From NCBI RefSeq assembly GCF_900113115.1, contig NZ_FOOF01000007.1, positions 248,001 through 312,000 of the forward strand: a DNA stretch of 64,000 nt. The letters run 5' to 3'. Made by a program: the position numbers and the translations under genes. The first letter of the stretch is position 1. Every line of letters starts with the position of its first letter. This document shows positions 45,974 to 54,542 of this stretch, one piece after another. The notes below the pieces were generated by a model. The model ran no database searches. It was given only the letters and a program-made list of their open reading frames with translations, and was not told where the DNA came from. The DNA comes from Duganella sp. CF458 (GTDB taxonomy: Bacteria > Pseudomonadota > Gammaproteobacteria > Burkholderiales > Burkholderiaceae_D).

Positions 45974-47016
45974 AACTGCGGCCCACAGGAAATCGTCCCG
46001 CGGCGCAGCGCGTGCTTGTTATCCTCGCCATCATCGGCCCAGATGAATGTCTTCAGCTTGTTGGTGCATTCCGATTCAGGAGCAATCGCAATACCCTCGT
46101 TATTCAAGTTGGACATCGAGCCCGGACGATTGTAGCCTTTGCGCACCACGAACTTGCCTTGCGTTGGAGAGCCCGCCGTGGTATCGACAGACAGCAGGGT
46201 CGTTTTGCCGCTGCAGTTGTTGTCGCAGGCAGCCCACAGGATGTTGTTGTCCCGATCAAACGACAAATCCATGATCTGCGACTGGCCGCTCGCGACAGTT
46301 GCGACGCGCACATAGCTGGAGCCGGACTGGTTGAGCGCATAGGCATAAATCTGTCCGTTCGCTTCCAGTCCGACCAAGAACAGGCCTGTGCCGTGTGACG
46401 GGTAATTCGCCGGATCGTAGGGCAGGCGCGTGTTTTCGTCGATGAACTGGCTGGCCTGCAGGTAGCTGTCCGGCACCCAGGTAATCGATTCCAGGCCGGC
46501 GTTGGAATCGACCTTAGGCAGGTCCGCCGTCAGGTTCCACTCGTTGCTCGCTTTCAGGGTGCTGCCGGTCGCACCGGTGTCATAGCGCAGGATGCTCAGG
46601 CGGCTTGCACCACTGCCATCGCGCTCGGACGCCACATAGACCGCAGTCGAATCCAATTCAGCCATGGTCACGCCTTCGGCATCCGGCGCGCCGCTTCCGT
46701 TCGGAAAACGCAAGGTCTTGCCATTGCCCCAGCTATTCGTGGTGTTCTTTACGTAGTTGGCGCCGTTCCATGTCAGTCTGTACAGCTTGGAGGGCGAGTT
46801 CTGCACGGCCCACAACACGGCCGCATTCGATGCCGCGGCGGGCTGGTAGAACAGACCGCTTAAATTTTCACCGAAGGTGCTGGACTGGTCGGCCGTTGCC
46901 ACCGTGGCAGTGGTCGGCCATGCGGCAAAGCTGACCGCCGTCGCTTGGGTAGTCAGCAAACCGAAGGCGCAGCCCAGGAACGATTTGACGATCCTGGGTG
47001 AAGTAGGTTTTTGCAT
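45970..47016 (-). CDS. Hypothetical secreted beta-propeller-like protein
   Basis: A 348-residue exported protein with a signal peptide (SFLGCAFGLLTTQATA) starting at the ATG at 47016 after GGAG. The body has repeated beta-blade-like segments (AAVLWAVQNSPSKLYRL, STAVYVASERDGSG, AGLESITWVPDSYL, NILWAACDNNC, NNEGIAIAPES), reminiscent of esterase-like phytase or SdiA-type propeller proteins. Four cysteines near the C-terminus may pair. Function is not certain. Its stop codon overlaps the convergent ABC/CPBP stop by four bases. Confidence 0.75.
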   Translation of the reverse strand: MQKPTSPRIVKSFLGCAFGLLTTQATAVSFAAWPTTATVATADQSSTFGENLSGLFYQPAAASNAAVLWAVQNSPSKLYRLTWNGANYVKNTTNSWGNGKTLRFPNGSGAPDAEGVTMAELDSTAVYVASERDGSGASRLSILRYDTGATGSTLKASNEWNLTADLPKVDSNAGLESITWVPDSYLQASQFIDENTRLPYDPANYPSHGTGLFLVGLEANGQIYAYALNQSGSSYVRVATVASGQSQIMDLSFDRDNNILWAACDNNCSGKTTLLSVDTTAGSPTQGKFVVRKGYNRPGSMSNLNNEGIAIAPESECTNKLKTFIWADDGEDNKHALRRGTISCGPQF

Positions 47017-47085
47017 GGGATTGATCTCCGTGTGTGGGGGCGTTGCACACCGTAGCAATCGAATATGAATTGGCGATGACAGGCG

Positions 47086-47119
47086 AAAAAAAGCGGTGGC
47101 CCGTTTCCGGGACCACCGC
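47086..47119 (-). terminator. Intrinsic terminator of the DUF475/AIM24 operon
   Basis: Minus strand GCGGTGG and CCACCGC arms enclosing a smaller CCCG/CGGG hairpin, followed by seven Ts, about 50 bp after the AIM24-like stop. Confidence 0.85.
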
Positions 47120-47168
47120 AAGGAAGAACGCCATGGGGGCGTTAACGGAGTTGATCGAGTTGATCGTA

Positions 47169-47867
47169 TTAACGGGACTGGTGCGACATCATCCAGGCCA
47201 CGAATGCTTCACGGTTGCGCGAGCAGATCAGCACTTTGCCGCGGCCGGAGAAGCGCAGCACCATGCCTTCGCCGCTGGTTACCGAATTGACCAGGTTGCC
47301 GAACAGGCCGCCGCCCGAGCGGGTTGCCACCGCCAGGTCGTACCGCAGGGCGCTATCCCAGGCCACCACGTGGGCGTTGTCGATCACGACTTCCTTGCCC
47401 GGCTCGACCTCGACTTCATGCAAGGCGCCGAAGCCCGACACCACCAGTTGGCCGGAGCCACTCGATTCGGTGATGAAAAAGCCGCCGCTCTGGCCAAACA
47501 GCGCGTTGCCGACGTTCTGGGTACGTACCCGCAGGTCGATGCCGCTGCTGGCCGCGACAAAGGCGCCGTCGCTGATCAGGTACTGGCGCTCGCCGACCTC
47601 CAGCACGCGCATGGCGCCCGGCAGGTTCGGCGACAGCAGGCAGTTGCCGTCGCCGCCAGTCGCTTCGATGTTCTGCTGGAAGAAGGATTCGCCGTTGGCC
47701 AGGGAGCGCATCAGGGCGCCGCCCAGGCCGCCGCGCATCTTGCCTTTCAGCTCGAGCGTGGCATCCATCATCACCATCGCATTCGATTCGCAGAAGATGC
47801 GCTCGCCCTGCCGCAGCGACACCTGCAGGAAGGGATCGATATCCCCGCTTACCTTAAAAGTCGTCAT
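47169..47867 (-). CDS. AIM24/TIGR00266-family protein
   Basis: A 232-residue cytosolic beta-rich protein with the repeated GESFFQQNIEA, LISDGAFVAASSGID, and the glycine-rich RSGGGLFGNLVNSVTSGEGMVLRF motif typical of TIGR00266/AIM24 trimers. The molecular role is unknown; family members are often found with TerC- or Ter-type stress genes. It starts four bases after the DUF475 stop, so the two form an operon. Confidence 0.88.
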   Translation of the reverse strand: MTTFKVSGDIDPFLQVSLRQGERIFCESNAMVMMDATLELKGKMRGGLGGALMRSLANGESFFQQNIEATGGDGNCLLSPNLPGAMRVLEVGERQYLISDGAFVAASSGIDLRVRTQNVGNALFGQSGGFFITESSGSGQLVVSGFGALHEVEVEPGKEVVIDNAHVVAWDSALRYDLAVATRSGGGLFGNLVNSVTSGEGMVLRFSGRGKVLICSRNREAFVAWMMSHQSR

Positions 47868-47871
47868 GATC

Positions 47872-48912
47872 TCAAGCTCCCTTCAATTCAAGCTTCTTGT
47901 GGCGGATCGAAGACCACAACGATGCCACGATAAATGCCACGCCAATCAGGCCGGTAAGCACTTCCGGAACATGGAACTTCATGCTCGCCAACATGATCAC
48001 AGCCAGGATACCGATCGCGTAGTGCGCGCCGTGCTCCAGGTAGACATACTCTTCGAGCGTGCCCTTGTGCACCAGGTAGACGGTCATCGAGCGTACGAAC
48101 ATCGCGCCGATGGCCAGGCCCAGCATGATGATCACCACGTCGCTGGTGATGGCGAAGGCGCCGATCACACCGTCGAAGGAGAACGAAGCATCCAGCACTT
48201 CCAGGTACAGGAAACCGCCGACACCACCGCGCTTGACCAGCTCACCGGCATTTACGCCGCCTTCTTCACCCTTCTCCATCCAGGTGGACAGCGCATCCAC
48301 GGCGACGTAAGTCAGCAAGCCCCACATGCCTGCCACCAGCACAATGAACTTCTGCGACTCTTCCACGATGCCCAGGCTGCCCAGCAGCACGCCCATCGAA
48401 ATCATGATGGCGATCGAAGACACCTTGCCCAGTGCACCGAGCTTGCGCTCCACATTGCCCAGCCAGTGCATCTGCTTCTCATGGTCGAAGATGAAGTTCA
48501 GGAACACCATCAACAGGAACATGCCGCCAAATGCCGCCACTTCAGCGTGGTGGTTGGTCAGGTGGGTCGAGAAGGCTTTCGGGTCATTCAGCGCCAGCGT
48601 CCACACGTCAGGGATGCTGAGGTCTGCCGCCACTGCCACGATCACCAGCGGGAATACCAGGCGCATGCCGAAGACCGCGATGATGATGCCGATGCCAAGG
48701 AACAGCTTTTGCCAGAATTCGTCCCAGTTTTTCAGCACGGAAGCATTGACTACCGCATTGTCGAAGGAGAGCGAGACTTCCATCACGCTCAGAATAAAGG
48801 CGATCCACAAGGCCGCCAAGGCGCCGCTGACGCCTGTTTGTTGGTACCCCCACCAGCCTGCCACAGCAAGACAGATGAAGGAGACCAGGAATGACATCCT
48901 GAAGTGCTTCAT
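47872..48912 (-). CDS. DUF475/TerC-like integral membrane protein
   Basis: A 346-residue protein with about nine helices. Two repeated acidic segments, EVSLSFDNAVVNASVLKNW and EVLDASFSFDGVIGAFAIT, carry the paired S-F-D/E motifs typical of TerC-like proteins, which are thought to move metal ions (manganese in TerC family work) during stress. It is divergent from an NhaR-like regulator across 100 bp and precedes the AIM24-like gene. Confidence 0.9.
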   Translation of the reverse strand: MKHFRMSFLVSFICLAVAGWWGYQQTGVSGALAALWIAFILSVMEVSLSFDNAVVNASVLKNWDEFWQKLFLGIGIIIAVFGMRLVFPLVIVAVAADLSIPDVWTLALNDPKAFSTHLTNHHAEVAAFGGMFLLMVFLNFIFDHEKQMHWLGNVERKLGALGKVSSIAIMISMGVLLGSLGIVEESQKFIVLVAGMWGLLTYVAVDALSTWMEKGEEGGVNAGELVKRGGVGGFLYLEVLDASFSFDGVIGAFAITSDVVIIMLGLAIGAMFVRSMTVYLVHKGTLEEYVYLEHGAHYAIGILAVIMLASMKFHVPEVLTGLIGVAFIVASLWSSIRHKKLELKGA

Positions 48913-48984
48913 CGGTTGACCCTTTCTCGTTGATAAGTCCGGCCAGTCTAAGGGCGGGACGGTTTTTTAAAAATAGAAGATAAT

Positions 48985-48999
48985 CGAAGCATTACTTCG
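48985..48999. promoter_or_regulatory. Inverted repeat in the DUF475-nhaR intergenic region
   Basis: CGAAG-CATTA-CTTCG, 13 bp before the LysR-type gene and in the divergent promoter region; candidate LysR-type operator. Confidence 0.4.
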
Positions 49000-49012
49000 T
49001 AAAAAGCGAACC

Positions 49013-49903
49013 ATGAAAACCACGGGCCTGAACTTCCGCCATCTCTATTTCTTCCGCATGGTCGCCGCCGAGGGCAGCGTGACGCGAGCCGCCGACCGGA
49101 TGGGCTTGGCCATCCAGACGGTCAGCACGCAAATTGCCGCGCTCGAGCAATCAATCGGCAAGTCACTGCTGACCCAGCAGGGCCGCCGCCTGGTGCCCAC
49201 CGAAGCGGGCCGGGTGGCGCTGACCTATGCCGAGCAGATTTTCCAGCTTGGCGACCGGATGCAGGAGGCGCTGCAGGAAGTCGATGCCGGCAAGATCCGG
49301 CTGACAGTGGGTATTTCCGACTCCATGCCCAAGCTGATCGCGGCGCACTACCTGCAAGCCGCGCTGCCACCGGAGACGCCGGTGCGCCTGGTATGCACCG
49401 AGGGTGAGTTCGATGCCCTGCTGGCCGAACTGGCGCTGCACAAGCTGGACGTGGTGCTGACCGACCGCCCGGTGCGCGCCAGCGCGTCCCTGAAAGTGTT
49501 CAGCCACCTGCTGGGCGAAAGCGAAATGCAATTGTTCGGCGTGCGGACTTTGGCGCGCAAATACGCCAAGGACTTCCCCGACAGCCTGAACGGCGCCCCG
49601 CTCCTGCTGCCGACGCGGAACACGGCATTGCGCGGCCGCATCGACGCCTGGCTGCTGGAACAGGGCGTGCGCCCCGACGTGGTGGGAGAATTCGAAGATA
49701 GCGCGATGCTGAATACCTTCGGCCGCAGCGGCATGGGACTGTTCTTTGCCCCGGCGGCGCTGGCGGACGATATGCTGGAGCAGTTTGGCGCGGTGCCGGT
49801 GGGGCCGGCGTCCGAACTGCAGGAACAGTTCTATGCCATTTCCAGCGAGCGGCGCATCAGCCACCCTGTGGTCGAGGCGATGCTGAATATTTCGCAGCGA
49901 TAG
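49013..49903 (+). CDS. LysR-family regulator, NhaR-like
   Basis: A 296-residue LysR-type regulator. The N-terminal HTH FRHLYFFRMVAAEGSVTRAADRMGLAIQTVSTQIAALEQSIGKSL is closest in pattern to NhaR, and the effector domain has GISDSMPKLIAAHYL and TDRPVRA. NhaR activates a Na+/H+ antiporter in E. coli; here the divergent neighbour is the DUF475 gene, so it may control that operon in response to ions. Its 3' end overlaps the convergent TetR gene by 47 bp. Confidence 0.88.
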   Translation: MKTTGLNFRHLYFFRMVAAEGSVTRAADRMGLAIQTVSTQIAALEQSIGKSLLTQQGRRLVPTEAGRVALTYAEQIFQLGDRMQEALQEVDAGKIRLTVGISDSMPKLIAAHYLQAALPPETPVRLVCTEGEFDALLAELALHKLDVVLTDRPVRASASLKVFSHLLGESEMQLFGVRTLARKYAKDFPDSLNGAPLLLPTRNTALRGRIDAWLLEQGVRPDVVGEFEDSAMLNTFGRSGMGLFFAPAALADDMLEQFGAVPVGPASELQEQFYAISSERRISHPVVEAMLNISQR

Positions 49904-50543
49904 CGTCAAGGCCGGCGCCGGCGTAAGTCATCATGTCGTCGACCAGGCCCTCGGCATCGTCACCCAGCGCGGGAAACAGCTTGCTGCGCATTTCACGGGG
50001 GGCGACCAGCAGCGCCAGGCAGGGCGACATCAACAGGAACAGGGCGCGCTGCAGGCCGGGCGTGGCCGGCGGCAGCCCGATCATCTCACACACCAGACCC
50101 AGCATGACCATGGCCTTGGGCGCGATCGCTTTATGCACCAGTGCCGGCGCGTGTTCGGTCGGCGACATCAGTTCACGGATCACCACCCGTGCGCCCCAAT
50201 GGGCATCCGGCCCGGTGGCGCGCAGTACGATGCCGCGCAAGATCACCCGCAGCTTGTCGCGCGGCGCCAGGTCGCGCGCCGTGATTTCCTGCATATCCTC
50301 AAGCTTGAGCAAATGATGGTGCGCTTCCACCAGCACCGCTTCGTATAGCGCGCCGCGGCTGCCGAAGTGATAATTGACGGCAGCGATATTGGTACCGGCG
50401 CGGGCGCAGATTTCCTTGCTGGTGGCGTCGGCAAAGCCGCGTTCGGCGAACACCTGTCCCGCTACGTCCAACAGGGCTTGGCGGGTGGCGTCGCCGTCCT
50501 GGCGGTTGGCACGGATTGCTGTCTTTTTTTGCATGGTTGACAT
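49857..50543 (-). CDS. TetR-family regulator, CecR (YbiH)-like
   Basis: A 228-residue TetR-type repressor. HTH region TRQALLDVAGQVFAERGFAD and ICARAGTNIAAVNYHFGSRGALYEAV is followed by a DUF1956-type ligand domain. E. coli CecR controls ybhGFSR, and the divergent operon here has the same composition (membrane fusion protein, two-domain ATPase, two permeases). ATG at 50543 or 50534 are both possible. It overlaps the end of the NhaR-like gene by 47 bp. Confidence 0.9.
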   Translation of the reverse strand: MSTMQKKTAIRANRQDGDATRQALLDVAGQVFAERGFADATSKEICARAGTNIAAVNYHFGSRGALYEAVLVEAHHHLLKLEDMQEITARDLAPRDKLRVILRGIVLRATGPDAHWGARVVIRELMSPTEHAPALVHKAIAPKAMVMLGLVCEMIGLPPATPGLQRALFLLMSPCLALLVAPREMRSKLFPALGDDAEGLVDDMMTYAGAGLDAIAAKYSASPRPQGG

Positions 50544-50557
50544 TTTACGTCGAAAAT

Positions 50558-50581
50558 AAATTCAAATCCAAATTTGAATTT
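50558..50581. promoter_or_regulatory. 24-bp palindromic operator candidate for the CecR-like repressor
   Basis: AAATTCAAAT-CCAA-ATTTGAATTT, ten-base perfect arms, centred in the 67-bp divergent region. TAGAAT (50586-50591) five bases downstream is a -10 candidate for the efflux operon. Confidence 0.7.
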
Positions 50582-50610
50582 GATGTAGAATTTCCGCAGG
50601 AGGTTCTGCC

Positions 50611-51606
50611 ATGAACAAGAAGTTTGTTGGAATTACCATCGTGCTGGCGGCGGCCATGGCGGCTGGCGCCTGGTACTGGAGCCGTCCTGTCGCGAACGAC
50701 ACGGAGCTGGTCCTGTACGGGAATGTCGACCTGCGGCAGGTGGCACTCGCCTTCCCGGCCAGCGAACGCGTTGTGCGCGTGCTGGCGGAGGAAGGCCAGA
50801 AAGTGCAGGCCGGCCAGGTCCTGGCCGAACTCGATACGCGCGGCCTGCGCTTGCGTTTGGCCGAAGCCGAAGCCCAGGCGGCCGCCCAGCAGCAGGTTCT
50901 GGCGCGCCTCAAGGCCGGCACCCGGGTGGAGGAAGTGGCGCAAGCGCGCGCCAGGACCGGCGCCGCGCAGGCGGATGCCGAACTGGCGCGCCAGCAAATG
51001 GAGCGTGCGCTGGCAGTGCAGCAGGACAGCAATGGCCGCGCGATCAGCCAGCAGGATGTCGATGCGGCCCGTGCCCGCGCCACATCGGCGCAAGCGGCGC
51101 TGGAACAGGCACGCCAGGGACAGCAATTGGCCCAGCACGGAGCGCGCCGTGAAGACATCGCCCAGGCGCAGGCGCAACTCGATGCCGCCCATGCGGCCAT
51201 CGCACTGCTGCAATACCAGCTCGGCGAAGCTGCCTTGAAAGCCCCGGTCGACGCCGTGGTGCGTGCACGCCTGATGGAGGCCGGCGATATGGCTTCGCCA
51301 CAGCGTCCGGTCTATACGCTGGCGATGGCCGACCCGAAGTGGGTTCGAACCTATGTGCGCGAAGCTGACCTGGGGCGCATCAAGCCGGGCATGGCTGCCA
51401 GCATTTCCATCGACAGCCAGCCGGGCAGGACGCTGGCAGGCAAGGTTGGCTATATTTCCTCGGTCGCCGAGTTTACGCCGAAGACGGTGCAGACCGAGGA
51501 GCTGCGCACGGCACTGGTGTACGAGGTGCGCGTGCTGGCCGAGGACAAGGCCGATGTGCTGCGCATGGGCATGCCGGCCACCGTGCGGATCGCGGCCGGG
51601 CGCTGA
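50611..51606 (+). CDS. HlyD-family membrane fusion protein (YbhG-like)
   Basis: A 331-residue periplasmic adaptor with an N-terminal signal anchor (FVGITIVLAAAMAAGAWYW). It contains a lipoyl half-motif (VLAEEGQKVQAGQVLAELD), a long alpha-helical hairpin rich in Ala/Gln (about residues 80-200), and a beta-barrel region. It links the inner-membrane ABC exporter to the outer-membrane factor. AGGAGG precedes the ATG. First gene of a five-gene efflux operon. Confidence 0.93.
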   Translation: MNKKFVGITIVLAAAMAAGAWYWSRPVANDTELVLYGNVDLRQVALAFPASERVVRVLAEEGQKVQAGQVLAELDTRGLRLRLAEAEAQAAAQQQVLARLKAGTRVEEVAQARARTGAAQADAELARQQMERALAVQQDSNGRAISQQDVDAARARATSAQAALEQARQGQQLAQHGARREDIAQAQAQLDAAHAAIALLQYQLGEAALKAPVDAVVRARLMEAGDMASPQRPVYTLAMADPKWVRTYVREADLGRIKPGMAASISIDSQPGRTLAGKVGYISSVAEFTPKTVQTEELRTALVYEVRVLAEDKADVLRMGMPATVRIAAGR

Positions 51607-51608
51607 TC

Positions 51609-53396
51609 ATGGCTTCAACAGTCCTCAGCGGACGTGGCCTGTCCCGTCACTTCAACATCAAAGATGCAGCTGCGCCTGTGCAGGCGGTGCGCGACGTGTC
51701 GCTGGAAGTGGCCGGCGGTGCGTTGACGGCGCTGGTGGGGCCGGACGGCGCGGGCAAGACGACATTGCTGCGCATGGCCGCAGGCTTGCTGGCGCCCAGC
51801 AGCGGAAGCCTGTCGGTGCTCGGCGTCGACGTCGCGGCCCGCCCGCAGGAGGTGCAGGACCGTATCAGCTATATGCCGCAGCGCTTTGGCTTGTATGAGG
51901 ACTTGAGCGTGCAGGAAAACATGGACCTGTATGCGGACTTGCACGGCGTGCCGGCCGACGTGCGGCGCGAGCGCTTCGCGCGATTGCTGCATATGACGGA
52001 CCTGGCCCGGTTCACGTCGCGGCCGGCGGGCAAGCTGTCCGGCGGGATGAAGCAGAAGCTCGGCCTGGCCTGCACGCTGGTGCGCTTGCCGGAGTTGCTG
52101 CTGCTTGATGAACCGACGGTCGGCGTCGATCCCTTGTCGCGGCGCGAGCTGTGGCAGATCGTGCAGCAGTTGGTGGAGGAAGAACAGCTGTCGGTCATCG
52201 TCAGCACTTCATATATGGACGAGGCGGAGCGCTGCCGGCAGGTGTTTGTCATGCATGAGGGACGCTTGTTGGCCTCTGGAACGCCGCACCAGTTGCGTAC
52301 TCGTGCCGACGGCTTGAGCTTTACCGCCATGCCGCGCGCCGGCGAGTCGGCGCGCACGCTGCAGGCGCGCTTGATCGATGCGCGCGAGCTCGTGGTCGAT
52401 GCCGTGCCGGAGGGAGGGCATGTGCGGTTCATCCGGCGGGCGGAAGCTTCGGATGACGCGCTGGCGCAACTTCTGCATGGCGCGCCGGCCAAGCCTGTGC
52501 CGGCGCGGCTGGAAGACGGATTCATGATGCTGCTGCGCGCCGCCCCGCCAGCGCCCGCCGCGGCCCATGACGCCGCAGCCCATGACGCCGCGGCGGACGG
52601 GGCGCCAGGCGATGGCGCGCGTGGCGCAGAAGCAGGAGCAGGAGCAGGCGGCGAAACAATGATCGAGGTGCGCGACCTGGTGCGCAAGTTCGGCGACTTC
52701 ACGGCTGTGGCAAGCACCAGCTTCAGCGTCGCGCGCGGCGAGATATTCGGCTTGCTGGGGCCAAACGGCGCCGGCAAGACCACCACCTTCCGCATGTTGT
52801 GCGGGCTGCTTCCCGCCAGCTCCGGATTCCTGCAAGTGGCGGGCGTCAACCTGCGCCACGCCCGCGCGGAAGCCCGTGCCAAAGTCGGCTACGTGGCGCA
52901 AAAGTTCGCCCTGTACGGCAACCTGACGGTGCAGGAAAACCTCGACTTCTTCGGCGGCGCCTACGGCCTGTACGGCAAGCGCCTGAAACAGCGCATCAAC
53001 CAGGTGCTGGACGAATTCCAGCTGCGCGGACAAGAGCAGATGTCCAGCGGCCAACTGCCGGGCGGCTTCAAGCAACGCCTCGCCATGGCGACCGGACTGC
53101 TGCACCAGCCGGAAGTGCTGTTCCTGGACGAGCCAACCAGCGGCGCCGATCCGCTGGCGCGGCGCGAATTCTGGCGCCGCATCACCACGCTATCGGAGCA
53201 AGGCGTCACCATCGTGGTGACTACGCACTTCATGGAGGAAGCCGAGTACTGCGACCGCATCGTCATCCAGGACGCCGGCAAGCTGCTCGCCATCGGCACC
53301 CCGCGCGAAGTCCGCAAGCAGGCGGGTGAAGCAGGCAATATGGAAGACGCTTTCATTGCCATCGTCGAGAAGAACCGCAGCGGAGCCACGCCATGA
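51609..53396 (+). CDS. Two-domain ABC transporter ATPase (YbhF-like)
   Basis: A 595-residue protein with two complete nucleotide-binding domains. The first has GPDGAGKTTLLRMAAG, KLSGGMKQKLGLACTL and LLLDEPTVGVDP; the second has [16 protein letters not shown] and LFLDEPTSGADP, with the signature changed to LPGGFKQRLAMATGL. They are joined by an Ala/Gly-rich linker (about residues 315-350). It powers the two ABC-2 permeases that follow, and overlaps the next gene by four bases. Confidence 0.94.
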   Translation: MASTVLSGRGLSRHFNIKDAAAPVQAVRDVSLEVAGGALTALVGPDGAGKTTLLRMAAGLLAPSSGSLSVLGVDVAARPQEVQDRISYMPQRFGLYEDLSVQENMDLYADLHGVPADVRRERFARLLHMTDLARFTSRPAGKLSGGMKQKLGLACTLVRLPELLLLDEPTVGVDPLSRRELWQIVQQLVEEEQLSVIVSTSYMDEAERCRQVFVMHEGRLLASGTPHQLRTRADGLSFTAMPRAGESARTLQARLIDARELVVDAVPEGGHVRFIRRAEASDDALAQLLHGAPAKPVPARLEDGFMMLLRAAPPAPAAAHDAAAHDAAADGAPGDGARGAEAGAGAGGETMIEVRDLVRKFGDFTAVASTSFSVARGEIFGLLGPNGAGKTTTFRMLCGLLPASSGFLQVAGVNLRHARAEARAKVGYVAQKFALYGNLTVQENLDFFGGAYGLYGKRLKQRINQVLDEFQLRGQEQMSSGQLPGGFKQRLAMATGLLHQPEVLFLDEPTSGADPLARREFWRRITTLSEQGVTIVVTTHFMEEAEYCDRIVIQDAGKLLAIGTPREVRKQAGEAGNMEDAFIAIVEKNRSGATP

Positions 53397-54535
53397 GCAG
53401 CGCCTTCCGTTCCCGCCTGACCGCCCTGGTGCGCAAGGAATTCCGCCAGCTCCTGCGTGACGCATCGAACCTGGCCATCGGCATTGCCCTGCCGATCGTG
53501 CTGATCCTGATCTTCGGCTACGGCCTGTCGCTGGACGTAAAGAATGCCCCGATCGCCATCGTGCTGGAAGACAGCTCCCCGACCGCACAGGAAGCAACGG
53601 CCGGATTCGGCCTGTCGCCATCCTTCGCCGCGCTCCCGGTGGCCTCGATGCACGACGCGGAAGCGCTGATGCGCGAGCGCCGCGTGGACGCCATCGTCCG
53701 CATCCCCGCCACCTTCACGCGCGATGTCGCCGCCGGCGCCGCCGCCGTGCAAATCATCGTGCACGGCGCGGAAGCCAACCGCGCCGGCATCATTCTGAAC
53801 TACGCCGGCGGGGCGCTACAGCAATGGAACGCGCGCCGCGCCGAACGCCTTGGCAGCGCCGCCCGTGGCGGCGCCCTCCCCGCCAACGGCGCCGTGCGCG
53901 TCGAGCAACGCATGTGGTACAACAGCGCCAACACCAGTACCTGGTACCTGGTGCCGGGCCTGATAGTGCTGATCATGACGCTGGTGGGGGCCTTCCTCAC
54001 CGCCCTGGTGATGGCGCGCGAATGGGAGCGCGGCACGCTGGAAGCGCTGTTCGTGACGCCGGTGCGGCCAGTCGAAATCCTGCTGGCCAAAGTGATTCCC
54101 TACTTCTGCGTCGGCATGATGGGCCTCTTCCTGTGCCTGGCCGCGGCACGCTTGCTGTTCAAGGTGCCGATGCAGGGATCCCTGCTGGTCATCATCTTCG
54201 CCTCCATGCTGTACCTGGTGGTGGCGGTCGGCATGGGCCTGTTGATTTCATCCGCGACCAAGAACCAGTTCCTGGCCAGCCAGTTGGCCCTGGTCAGCAG
54301 CTTCATGCCCTCGTTGATGCTGTCCGGCTTCCTGTTCGACCTGCACAACGTGCCGGTAGCGGTGCAGGTGGTCGGCCGCATCCTGCCCGCCACCTATTTC
54401 ATGGAACTGGTCAAGACGCTTTTCCTGGCCGGGAACGTGTGGCCGCTGGTGCTGCGCAATTGCGCCATCCTCGCCGCCTACGCCGTGCTGTTACTGGGCA
54501 TCGCCCGCGCGGTGACCCGTAAACGATTGGACTGA
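53393..54535 (+). CDS. ABC-2 type efflux permease (YbhS-like)
   Basis: A 380-residue membrane protein with an N-terminal helix, a large periplasmic loop (about residues 45-170) and five C-terminal helices. Motifs ALVRKEFRQLLRDASNLA, WYLVPGLIVLIMTLVGAFLTAL, REWERGTLEALFVTPVRPVEIL and the LSGFLFDLHNVP segment are typical. It partners the following permease and the YbhF-like ATPase in drug export. Confidence 0.92.
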   Translation: MSSAFRSRLTALVRKEFRQLLRDASNLAIGIALPIVLILIFGYGLSLDVKNAPIAIVLEDSSPTAQEATAGFGLSPSFAALPVASMHDAEALMRERRVDAIVRIPATFTRDVAAGAAAVQIIVHGAEANRAGIILNYAGGALQQWNARRAERLGSAARGGALPANGAVRVEQRMWYNSANTSTWYLVPGLIVLIMTLVGAFLTALVMAREWERGTLEALFVTPVRPVEILLAKVIPYFCVGMMGLFLCLAAARLLFKVPMQGSLLVIIFASMLYLVVAVGMGLLISSATKNQFLASQLALVSSFMPSLMLSGFLFDLHNVPVAVQVVGRILPATYFMELVKTLFLAGNVWPLVLRNCAILAAYAVLLLGIARAVTRKRLD

Positions 54536-54542
54536 GGCCGAC

